From a virus, in IMG/VR virus record IMGVR_UViG_3300034374_007660, positions 1 through 35,519 of that record: 35,519 bases of DNA; one strand, written 5' to 3'. The position numbers and the translations under genes were made by a program. How positions within the stretch are numbered: the first letter of the stretch is position 1; each line of letters opens with the position of its first letter. The notes beneath the pieces are model-generated. The model saw nothing but the letters and a program-made list of their open reading frames with translations, did not search any database and had not been told where the DNA came from. Below are positions 16,071 to 22,208 of the stretch, piece after piece.

Positions 16071-16365
16071 TAACTTTTTCCTCATACATTTCTGCAATAG
16101 TATCTATTGGATCTACAATAGTTACAATCCAATCAGGACGAACAGGAATTTTATCATCTTTTGTCAAAATAATCCAAGGAGCGATTGCAATTTCAATGTC
16201 TCTACCATTTTGCTCATTATCTTCGGCAAGAAATATTGATGCTCTTTCGCGAATAACATGAGGGTTTTCAAAAAGATATCCACATACTTTATCATCAGAA
16301 ATTAATTCTTTAATTTCTGCAACGACCGTTTCCCCAGATTTTAAAATAGCAAGTTTTACAGACAT
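16033..16365 (-). CDS. Sm-like protein 2, first gene of the gp43 operon
   Basis: The 110-aa product has LAILKSGETVVAEIKEL, ENPHVI, APWIILTKDDKIPVRP and DWIVTIVDPIDTIAEMYEE, parallel to its neighbour. The ATG at 16365 follows GGAGGA; an upstream frame to 16443 runs back through the terminator and is rejected. It is transcribed from the extended -10 promoter at 16387-16395 and overlaps the next gene by 38 nt. The C-terminal tail is polar. Function unknown. Confidence 0.77.
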   Translation of the reverse strand: MSVKLAILKSGETVVAEIKELISDDKVCGYLFENPHVIRERASIFLAEDNEQNGRDIEIAIAPWIILTKDDKIPVRPDWIVTIVDPIDTIAEMYEEKVNGKISEVPSSEG

Positions 16366-16386
16366 GATACTATAGTTCCTCCATAT

Positions 16387-16395
16387 ATTATAGCA
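16387..16395 (-). promoter_or_regulatory. Extended -10 promoter TGCTATAAT
   Basis: TGn-TATAAT with a perfect -10, 22 nt upstream of the Sm-like ATG. No good -35 can be placed because the upstream DNA is the terminator. Extended -10 promoters can work without a -35. This would be a host-polymerase promoter for the gp43 operon. Confidence 0.65.
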
Positions 16396-16396
16396 T

Positions 16397-16435
16397 AAAA
16401 AAAAGGGGATGTTGCTGGATTGTGCCAGTATCCCC
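16397..16435 (-). terminator. Strong rho-independent terminator after hsp20
   Basis: Outer stem GGGGAT/ATCCCC (16405-16410 with 16430-16435), an inner CTGG/CCAG stem, then eight T residues on the minus strand. It lies 26 nt past the hsp20 stop. Confidence 0.9.
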
Positions 16436-16461
16436 TCTGTCATGCGACGACGACCTTCTAT

Positions 16462-16896
16462 TTAGAGATAATCTTTACGTGCATGATGCTCTGGGACTAT
16501 TTTCCCCAAGGTAATGGTGAGTAACCCGTCCTCAAAGATGACTTCCTTAACTTCTGTGTCGTCGGATAAAGTCCATGCTCGTTTAAAACTTCTGCTAGCC
16601 ACTCCCTTGTGGACATATGTCCTGTCTGACTCAGTATCTTCTTTTTGTCCTTCGACAAAAAGTTTTCCATACTCTGTGAACGCATTTACTTCTCCTTTCT
16701 TAAACCCTGCGAGTGCTATTTCTAATCTAGACTCAACATTATTTACCTGAATAAGATTGTATGGAGGATAATTCTTTGAAGTTTCATGTAGGTTAAAAAG
16801 GCGATCAAAATATTCATCCATTCCAATAGAATTGCGCGTGATTCTTTCCATCAATTCAGGAAGATCCGCAGCAGTATACCTTGTGAGGTTAGTCAT
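16462..16896 (-). CDS. hsp20: Small heat shock protein, Hsp20/alpha-crystallin family
   Basis: The 144-aa ATP-independent chaperone prevents aggregation of unfolded proteins, and is widespread in T4-like cyanophages. The alpha-crystallin domain covers about residues 46-132: YNLIQVNNVESRLEIALAGF, later GVASRSFKRAWTLSDDTEV and EDGLLTITLGK. A short C-terminal extension, IVPEHHARKDYL, follows. A clear ribosome binding site (AAGGAG) lies 8 nt before the ATG. The gene is a single-gene unit: terminators lie on both sides, and an inverted-repeat leader lies upstream. Confidence 0.94.
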   Translation of the reverse strand: MTNLTRYTAADLPELMERITRNSIGMDEYFDRLFNLHETSKNYPPYNLIQVNNVESRLEIALAGFKKGEVNAFTEYGKLFVEGQKEDTESDRTYVHKGVASRSFKRAWTLSDDTEVKEVIFEDGLLTITLGKIVPEHHARKDYL

Positions 16897-16922
16897 TATT
16901 GTAGCTCCTTAAAAAAGCGAGT

Positions 16923-16970
16923 TTGTGTTTTGTGGACCCTTACGGCATCCACAAGTATATATTAACACAA
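16923..16970 (-). promoter_or_regulatory. Nested inverted repeats in the hsp20 upstream region
   Basis: The 109 nt between regA and hsp20 hold the regA terminator and two nested inverted repeats. The inner one is ttgtgga/tccacaa (16930-16936 with 16948-16954). The outer one is ttgtgtt/aacacaa (16923-16929 with 16964-16970). A -10-like TATACT (16959-16954, minus) overlaps the right arm; no convincing -35 is seen. The repeats could be an operator or an mRNA leader structure. Confidence 0.45.
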
Positions 16971-16975
16971 GGCAC

Positions 16976-17000
16976 AAAAAAGCGGGTGTGGAAACCCGCT
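16976..17000 (-). terminator. Rho-independent terminator after regA
   Basis: Stem AGCGGG/CCCGCT (16981-16986 with 16995-17000) with an 8-nt loop, followed by six T residues on the minus strand. It begins 5 nt past the regA stop and ends the long cobS-to-regA operon. Confidence 0.88.
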
Positions 17001-17005
17001 CCTAT

Positions 17006-17446
17006 TTATTCGGTTTCCTCTGTCCTTTTCTTCTTGGAACCAATATTGTATTTGGTCTCAAGAATCCATTCTCCCTTATCCTTATAAGAAAGAACCTTAA
17101 TTTGATTCAATGGAGCAATATCCTGAATCAAATCAACATTCACAATTTCAATAAGTCCCCAGTCGGCAAGTAACTGTACAATACGATTGCGTCTCTGAAT
17201 ATCGTTTACAGTTAGATTTGCGTGCTTACCATCCAGTGCAAATAGTTCCTTAAAATGCACCAGATAATAACGACCTTGCTTGTGCAAAATATGGCACGAT
17301 TGATAAATCTTTTTTTCTTTGCGTGATGCGACACCAATACGTGTCAGCGTCTCACGAACCTTAAGAAAATCGTCCGGTTCTCCCAGAATCACTTCCACCA
17401 TTTTATCTGGCGACCATTTCACTTCAGGCTCTCTAACAACGCTCAT
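17006..17446 (-). CDS. regA: RegA translational repressor
   Basis: The 146-aa RNA-binding protein represses translation of many early T4 messages, including its own and clamp-loader messages, by binding near start codons. Residues from about 16 follow T4 RegA closely: VEVILGEPDDFLKVRETLTR, YQSCHILHKQGRYYLVHFKE, LLADWGLIEIV. Compared with the 122-aa T4 protein it has a short N-terminal addition and a Lys/Glu-rich C-terminal tail (GSKKKRTEETE). The start overlaps the gp62 stop (ATGA). Gene order gp44, gp62, regA follows T4, with an insertion between gp44 and gp62. Confidence 0.95.
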   Translation of the reverse strand: MSVVREPEVKWSPDKMVEVILGEPDDFLKVRETLTRIGVASRKEKKIYQSCHILHKQGRYYLVHFKELFALDGKHANLTVNDIQRRNRIVQLLADWGLIEIVNVDLIQDIAPLNQIKVLSYKDKGEWILETKYNIGSKKKRTEETE

Positions 17447-17823
17447 GCTTTTCCTCCAGTATCAAATTTAGATTTAATGAACTTCAGTTGTTCCTTTGTT
17501 AGTATCTTCAGAGCTTGCTTTGCCTTTTCATTACTATAACCATAATAACGTTTGACATAATCAAGATCTTGGATTTTATCTTGTCGGATCCAGGGAGAGA
17601 ATCTCTTCTTTTTCCTCACAATATTTATAAAGAAATCGTATTGAAGTCTCTTTGGAAGAAAGTGATACTTATTCATCTCATTGGCAAACATCAAGGTATC
17701 GATGTGTCCAGAGAAACATCGATTTATAATGTATGGAGGATATTCCTTCTCAAGTGAACGGTCTTCATCAATTAGATGTTTCTTTGTCTGATTGATACTG
17801 TTCAACCAATCCTTCAATTCCAT
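17443..17823 (-). CDS. 62: Clamp loader small subunit, T4 gp62-like
   Basis: The 126-aa product starts MELKDWLNSINQTKKHLIDE and contains INRCFSGHIDTLMFANEMN, the region I recognise from cyanophage gp62. It pairs with gp44 to load the gp45 clamp. It is shorter than T4 gp62 (187 aa), as in other cyanophages. The ATG at 17823 is preferred over a GTG at 17862. It overlaps the end of the methylase gene by 56 nt and regA by 4 nt. Confidence 0.85.
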   Translation of the reverse strand: MELKDWLNSINQTKKHLIDEDRSLEKEYPPYIINRCFSGHIDTLMFANEMNKYHFLPKRLQYDFFINIVRKKKRFSPWIRQDKIQDLDYVKRYYGYSNEKAKQALKILTKEQLKFIKSKFDTGGKA

Positions 17824-18640
17824 AATTAAAAAGCAGTAATTCTTTACGTTGTTTTTGATCACGCATATATTCGCCTACCGATCGCATCGTGTATGTAAGA
17901 TCAAACTCGGCAGCATTCCAATCTTTAAAACGATCTTTCACAAGTTGATCTGAATTATAACTTACAAGCATTTTACTCTCGTGTGATGAGCAATCTTTGG
18001 CAAACTTATCATGATCAAATCTCTTGTGCATATCACCTTTCTTACCATAAAGATTGTCTTTAATATCATATGGAGGATCTAGATAAGTAAAGACATCTTT
18101 ATCATTCGTGAGCATATTTTCATATGACCCATTGGTAATATGCCATCTCTGAATTAGTTCAGAATATCCAGTAAGTTTGGAAATGCCACGGAGAGAAAAG
18201 TTACTTACAGATGCCTTTGGAGAAAATGAAGAACTTTCTGTCAGTCCACTAAATGAGCATTTATTTACAATATAGAATGCTACGGCACGATCAATATTAC
18301 ATTTAGTTCTATCATTTACCCATTCTTTGGCATTTATAAACAACTCTTTTGCCGATTCTGGATTGGCATGAGTCGATTTATAATCAACTAAAAGATCCTG
18401 AAGTTCTTTTCCATTCTCTTGAAGTTGGATCCAAAAATTTACAAGTGGTTCATACAAGTCATTTACCCAAATACGAATTCGGGGATACATCTTAGTAATA
18501 TGAATTGCCATACTACCGCCACCAAGAAATGGTTCACGATACTGCTTATAATCACGCAAATCAGGAATAAACTTCCCGATTTTCACACATGCACGGGATT
18601 TTCCGCCAGGATATCTGAGACAGGTTTTAAGAGACTTCAT
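17768..18640 (-). CDS. DNA adenine-N6 methyltransferase, Dam/D12 class
   Basis: The 290-aa enzyme transfers methyl groups from S-adenosylmethionine to adenine in DNA. RYPGGKSR at 9-16 and the SAM-binding FLGGGSM at 38-44 are visible. The catalytic DPPY lies at 188-191 (FTYLDPPYD). SFSGLTESSSFSPK matches the target-recognition neighbourhood of D12 enzymes. No cognate nuclease is nearby, so it is an orphan methylase, probably protecting phage DNA from restriction. GATC as target is likely but not provable here. The ATG at 18640 fits the conserved N-terminus; a TTG at 18646 is possible. It lies between the two clamp-loader genes. Confidence 0.92.
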   Translation of the reverse strand: MKSLKTCLRYPGGKSRACVKIGKFIPDLRDYKQYREPFLGGGSMAIHITKMYPRIRIWVNDLYEPLVNFWIQLQENGKELQDLLVDYKSTHANPESAKELFINAKEWVNDRTKCNIDRAVAFYIVNKCSFSGLTESSSFSPKASVSNFSLRGISKLTGYSELIQRWHITNGSYENMLTNDKDVFTYLDPPYDIKDNLYGKKGDMHKRFDHDKFAKDCSSHESKMLVSYNSDQLVKDRFKDWNAAEFDLTYTMRSVGEYMRDQKQRKELLLFNYGIEGLVEQYQSDKETSN

Positions 18641-18836
18641 AATCAATAGGATGATACTTCAAATATTCGAGGAAAGTCATTTTCATTTCCTTTTCAGTCA
18701 TACCACAATGCTTTGCAGCAGCAGGTAAATTCATTTTAGCACGATATAGTGCTTCATTTGCCTCCTGCACATTCTGCGGAGTTGTTTTTATTTTATTTTC
18801 AAATAAAGAGTTTTTATCAATCTTATAGAGACTCAT
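18627..18836 (-). CDS. Small conserved hypothetical protein, 69 aa
   Basis: Mostly helical. The section LPAAAKHCGMTEKEMKMTF resembles the helix-turn-helix spacing of small DNA-binding proteins, followed by LEYLKYHPIDYE. A DNA-binding role is only suggested. It starts at TAATG after the membrane miniprotein and overlaps the methylase by 14 nt. Confidence 0.68.
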   Translation of the reverse strand: MSLYKIDKNSLFENKIKTTPQNVQEANEALYRAKMNLPAAAKHCGMTEKEMKMTFLEYLKYHPIDYEVS

Positions 18837-19006
18837 TAGATTGCCTCCATAAGAGTAATCACTAGTCCAGTAAGACGATTAACACTTCCAGACATTTGTC
18901 GGTATCCACTACCAACATATATTTGTCCACCTACAACAGCGACGGCAATTATACCCCAAAAAATATAATACCATCTAGATTTGAGTTGATGACTTTTATT
19001 TTTCAT
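18836..19006 (-). CDS. Single-pass membrane miniprotein, 56 aa
   Basis: A basic start (MKNKSHQLKSRW) is followed by one membrane segment (about residues 14-33, YIFWGIIAVAVVGGQIYVG), then an amphipathic helix. The positive-inside rule puts the N-terminus in the cytoplasm. The ATG at 19006 overlaps the gp44 stop as ATGA. A similar miniprotein next to gp44 occurs in cyanophages as I recall. Its role among replication genes is unknown; membrane tethering is a guess. Confidence 0.72.
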   Translation of the reverse strand: MKNKSHQLKSRWYYIFWGIIAVAVVGGQIYVGSGYRQMSGSVNRLTGLVITLMEAI

Positions 19007-19947
19007 TTGAAAGTACACTCCACCATTAGTTCTGTCATACAAGCAAGCATATTTATTTCTTGGTCCGCTACGAACGCCCCCTGATACTGATACTTAGCGA
19101 GAACAAGCACAGCAGCAGGAATGGAACCAGGAACCAACGATTCATAAAGAGAATCATAAACACGCCTAAGAAGTACGCTAGTATCATTGTCCAGGTTGGC
19201 GACAATCCATTTACGAACTTCCGGAAAGTTTTTTTCTTTGAGACTTTTAATGAGATCATTTACCGCGACATCCGAAAAGGTTGCAAGAATCCCCGAATCA
19301 ATTTTACCACCCACAGAGTATCTTTGACACTCGTTGAGGACTCGTCGCCAATCGGGGAAGTGTTTGTTGATGAGTTCAATGAGTACTTTGTTATCATACT
19401 CAATTCGTTCTGCGTCAAGAATGTCTTTGAGTCGCTTGAAGAAAAGAGCTGCAATGGATTGTCGCTCTTTTCCTTTGATTCCAAACTCAACGACGGCACA
19501 ACGGGAATGGAGTGGTTCGAGGATTTTGTTTTTATAGTTGCAGGTAAAGATGAATCGACAGTTACCAGCAAACTCCTCAATAAACGCCCGTAGGAGGAGT
19601 TGTACGTCATTGGACGTGTTATCTGCCTCATCAATGATGATGACTTTGTGTTTAGCAGTTGCCGTAAGCGAGACGGTCGAAGCGAAGTTCTTCGCATTGT
19701 TTCTGACAGTATCGAGGAATCTACCCTCGTCGGATCCATTGATGACATAAACATCTACTCCAAGTTCATTGCAAAGTGCCTTTGCTACTGTGGTCTTACC
19801 AATACCAGGAGGACCAGCAAGAAGCATATTAGAAATCTCACCTTTATCTAGGAAACTTTGAAAGGTCTTCTTGGTTGCCTCTGGGAGAATACATTCTTCA
19901 ATTGTCTTTGGGGCATACTTTGCCACCCACAAAAAATCATTATTCAT
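19003..19947 (-). CDS. 44: Clamp loader large subunit, T4 gp44-like AAA+ ATPase
   Basis: The 314-aa ATPase opens and loads the gp45 clamp with gp62. Walker A is GPPGIGKT at 45-52, Walker B is VIIIDEAD with DEAD at 106-109, and the arginine-finger motif SRC is at 148-150. Length matches T4 gp44 (319 aa). The ATG at 19947, 2 nt past the upstream stop, begins MNNDFLWVAKYAP, which fits the family; a TTG at 19959 is less likely. Confidence 0.96.
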   Translation of the reverse strand: MNNDFLWVAKYAPKTIEECILPEATKKTFQSFLDKGEISNMLLAGPPGIGKTTVAKALCNELGVDVYVINGSDEGRFLDTVRNNAKNFASTVSLTATAKHKVIIIDEADNTSNDVQLLLRAFIEEFAGNCRFIFTCNYKNKILEPLHSRCAVVEFGIKGKERQSIAALFFKRLKDILDAERIEYDNKVLIELINKHFPDWRRVLNECQRYSVGGKIDSGILATFSDVAVNDLIKSLKEKNFPEVRKWIVANLDNDTSVLLRRVYDSLYESLVPGSIPAAVLVLAKYQYQGAFVADQEINMLACMTELMVECTFK

Positions 19948-19949
19948 AA

Positions 19950-20468
19950 TCAAATCCAATCAGGTTTACGCTCAGGAAGACGAAGGTAATTATCGCATAC
20001 CCAAGGTTTAGATGCAATATACATCTTATAAGCATCAAAGGTTGAGATGCTTGTATCAAGTTTATATTCGTCAGGCATTGCTCTGGCAAACGGGGTCAAT
20101 TCAGTTCTATGGGCAGCATCAAAAGGAAAAAGTTTATTTGCGTATGCAAGAGTCGCAAGACAAGAATGAATTTTTTTATAACGATTGGAATACTCCTCAC
20201 ACAATGCTAACCCATGACTAATTAACCACCTTGAATTTGCCACTGTTTCATTTGCCCACACGGTGCAGGGATGATTGCGAAAGGCACCCTTCTCCGTAGC
20301 ATAGGGTGTGCCGTCTGCCTTAGGAAGAGTGCCGTATCCGTGCCCCCACTTCTCTGATGCCACGATAGAGAGCATCTGGCAGGTCTCCAAGGGCATCTTG
20401 ACGATGTGTTTGTCTGGGAGCACTTGTGCCGAAACAACGGGATCAGGGTCTGATACAAAAATGTTCAT
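19950..20468 (-). CDS. Conserved phage hypothetical protein, 172 aa
   Basis: The strongly conserved-looking start NIFVSDPDPVVSAQVLPDKH is followed by KMPLETCQML, GAFRNHPCTVWA, SRWLISHGLALCEEY, ARAMPDEY and YLRLPERKPDWI. Proteins with this pattern occur in many T4-like phages. The spacing of the N-terminal acidic and His residues faintly recalls pyrimidine-dimer glycosylases such as T4 DenV, but the resemblance is too weak for a functional name. TAATG couples it to the previous ORF. Confidence 0.72.
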   Translation of the reverse strand: MNIFVSDPDPVVSAQVLPDKHIVKMPLETCQMLSIVASEKWGHGYGTLPKADGTPYATEKGAFRNHPCTVWANETVANSRWLISHGLALCEEYSNRYKKIHSCLATLAYANKLFPFDAAHRTELTPFARAMPDEYKLDTSISTFDAYKMYIASKPWVCDNYLRLPERKPDWI

Positions 20469-20683
20469 TATTCCAGAGTTAGTTTCTTGACTATTTTATC
20501 AGTTTTTTGGAAATTTACTCGTTTGTAACGTTTTCCTTTTGGATCTGGTATCCAATAAGTCTCTTGATACTCAACTTGAACCATAGATAAAAACTTTTCT
20601 AGTGTCATATGGTGTATGCCGGTTTCGACATCTCCATCATGCGTAATAAGTTTCCCCTTTTCTATTTGAACAACGTAGAGCAT
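20468..20683 (-). CDS. Hypothetical protein, 71 aa
   Basis: Starts MLYVVQIEKGKLITHDGDVE and later has YWIPDPKGKRYKRVNF. The upstream stop, a GTG and an ATG lie in TAGTGATG, so the true start may be either codon (20686 or 20683). It is compact and probably beta-rich. Function unknown. Confidence 0.6.
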   Translation of the reverse strand: MLYVVQIEKGKLITHDGDVETGIHHMTLEKFLSMVQVEYQETYWIPDPKGKRYKRVNFQKTDKIVKKLTLE

Positions 20684-20685
20684 CA

Positions 20686-20922
20686 CTAATCAAGCATTGA
20701 CTTTTCTTGTTTGGCAAGTTTGAAATACATCTTGTAGTATCGATTTTTCATATCTTCAAGAGTATTCATATCCTTTTCAAATCCCAAATATTTGAGCATT
20801 TGATAGGCACTTTCCAACTCACTAATGAGTCGAAGAGTATTTGTGGAATGAACTTCCATTCCACCAAAAACATATTTTTTTGCGTCTTTTTCGACAAATT
20901 GAATGTGTTCAGGAAACTGCAT
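20686..20922 (-). CDS. Hypothetical protein, 78 aa
   Basis: A helical protein with FGGMEVHSTNTLRLISELES, then MKNRYYKMYFKLAKQEKS. It overlaps the preceding ORF by 14 nt. No family is recognised. Confidence 0.6.
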   Translation of the reverse strand: MQFPEHIQFVEKDAKKYVFGGMEVHSTNTLRLISELESAYQMLKYLGFEKDMNTLEDMKNRYYKMYFKLAKQEKSMLD

Positions 20923-21052
20923 CAGGATGAGGATAGGTGATGATTACAACTTTTTGAAGATTTTTTTGACTATCATATTTTGTTTGATAGGATATTTCTC
21001 CTCCCAGTTCTTTGGCAACTTCTTCCAAGATTTTAGTATGTTCCTTATTCAT
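20909..21052 (-). CDS. Hypothetical miniprotein, 47 aa
   Basis: Starts MNKEHTKILEEVAKELGGEI directly after the gp45 stop (TGATATG) and ends VVIITYPHPDAVS. A longer frame back to 21112 would overlap gp45 and has no support. Function unknown. Confidence 0.55.
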   Translation of the reverse strand: MNKEHTKILEEVAKELGGEISYQTKYDSQKNLQKVVIITYPHPDAVS

Positions 21053-21053
21053 A

Positions 21054-21740
21054 TCAACTAAATGTGCTGTCGGGTTCAAGAGCAATATAATATTTGAGAT
21101 TATATGCTTCATTGGTAAATTGAGATAAGAGTTTGGATGAGACTACCACATCATAGGCACCAGGAATAATCTTGATATTTTCTACTTTAAAGTTAAAAGT
21201 AAAGTTCTTATCGGTTTCCCCAACAATAATAGAATATTCGTTAGATGTATCATTCTTCTTATCGCGCACAACAAGTTTGACAACACCCGCTTCTCCAACC
21301 GCTGAAAGATCGGGAAGTTGATACACTGCTGCTGCCTTGATAAGTTTTTCCAAAGTTACGCTATCAAGTTGAAAGCAAACATCCTGTGAGGGAAGTTGAA
21401 TCTCTTTATCTGGTGGAGAAATAATCACATTAGGATCGGCAAAGAAATACTTCACACGACGCTTACCCTCACGGATAGTCAAATAAGATTCTTCGGCAAA
21501 ATCAAGATCAGGATCCTGATGAAGACTCAAACCATTGAGAAACTGATTCAAATCATAGATGGCAAAGTCGCGAGAAAACTCTTCATTGATTTGCGCTTCG
21601 GCAAGAATATTCTTTGCCACAGAAATAGTGCGAAGTTTATTACCTTGCTTTACAAGAATCGAATTGTTGATACCAGCAAAGTTTTTGAGAGTCGTCAGAG
21701 TTTTTTCAGAAAGTTTCATAGTTTTTTCGCGGAGTTTCAT
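21054..21740 (-). CDS. 45: Sliding clamp (processivity factor), T4 gp45-like
   Basis: The trimeric clamp holds gp43 on DNA and also activates late transcription through gp55. The sequence follows T4 gp45: KLSEKTLTTLKNFAGINNSI, FAIYDLNQFLNGLSL, FNFKVENIKIIPGAYDVVVS, and an end in ALEPDSTFS. The ATG at 21740 overlaps the upstream stop as ATGA and gives 228 aa. A second ATG at 21719 lies at the point matching the T4 start and gives 221 aa. The two begin copies of an imperfect 21-nt tandem repeat. Either may be used. Confidence 0.93.
   Translation of the reverse strand: MKLREKTMKLSEKTLTTLKNFAGINNSILVKQGNKLRTISVAKNILAEAQINEEFSRDFAIYDLNQFLNGLSLHQDPDLDFAEESYLTIREGKRRVKYFFADPNVIISPPDKEIQLPSQDVCFQLDSVTLEKLIKAAAVYQLPDLSAVGEAGVVKLVVRDKKNDTSNEYSIIVGETDKNFTFNFKVENIKIIPGAYDVVVSSKLLSQFTNEAYNLKYYIALEPDSTFS
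21699..21740 (-). repeat. Imperfect 21-nt tandem repeat carrying two gp45 start codons
   Basis: Two adjacent copies (21740-21720 and 21719-21699) match at 17 of 21 positions and encode MKLREKT and MKLSEKT. The four differences are clustered in the centre. Confidence 0.8.
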
Positions 21741-22204
21741 TGTGGGTAAGAGCTGGTTTGCTTGTGAAGACCAGAAAAATGATAGAGAAGAACACAATAG
21801 TGAATTGCTTTCAGAATGTCAAGTTTTGACTTACCATTCTTCTTACCAAAACGCGAGAGGTATTTGATAGCATTAGATCGACAAAATGCTTCGGCATCCC
21901 CAATACTCTCAATCAAATCAAGAGTTTGTGTCTTCGACTCTTGAGAAGTATAGTGAGATTTATAAGTGCCAGATAGATAATCTTTAATTTCTTTTAGAGT
22001 TTTATCTTCTTCATATTTCCAAAACCCATTGTCGTTTTTAAGGTCTGCCATTGTTGCTCCAGTAATCGTATCCAAATTTACATCAATATCAACATCTTTA
22101 AAAGCTTCGGCAAAGTCAATATGTATTTCAGGAATTTTATCCAAATAGTGATCTGTTTTCATTTTCAAAACCTCATCGTAAAGTAGACTCCATGCGTTAA
22201 TCAT
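21737..22204 (-). CDS. DUF3310-domain protein
   Basis: The 155-aa protein ends in a section RSNAIKYLSRFGKKNGKSKL followed by DILKAIHYCVLLYHF, the signature I associate with DUF3310, found in phage proteins of unknown activity (sometimes called nucleotide-kinase-like without proof). The N-terminal half is acidic. I start at the ATG at 22204, 4 nt past the cobS stop; the longer frame to 22300 would run inside cobS. Confidence 0.75.
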   Translation of the reverse strand: MINAWSLLYDEVLKMKTDHYLDKIPEIHIDFAEAFKDVDIDVNLDTITGATMADLKNDNGFWKYEEDKTLKEIKDYLSGTYKSHYTSQESKTQTLDLIESIGDAEAFCRSNAIKYLSRFGKKNGKSKLDILKAIHYCVLLYHFSGLHKQTSSYPQ

Positions 22205-22208
22205 TCTA

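Noticed and set aside
17003-17010. AATAAATA as a late promoter at the end of regA
   Set aside because: It would be followed at once by the regA terminator and drive nothing.
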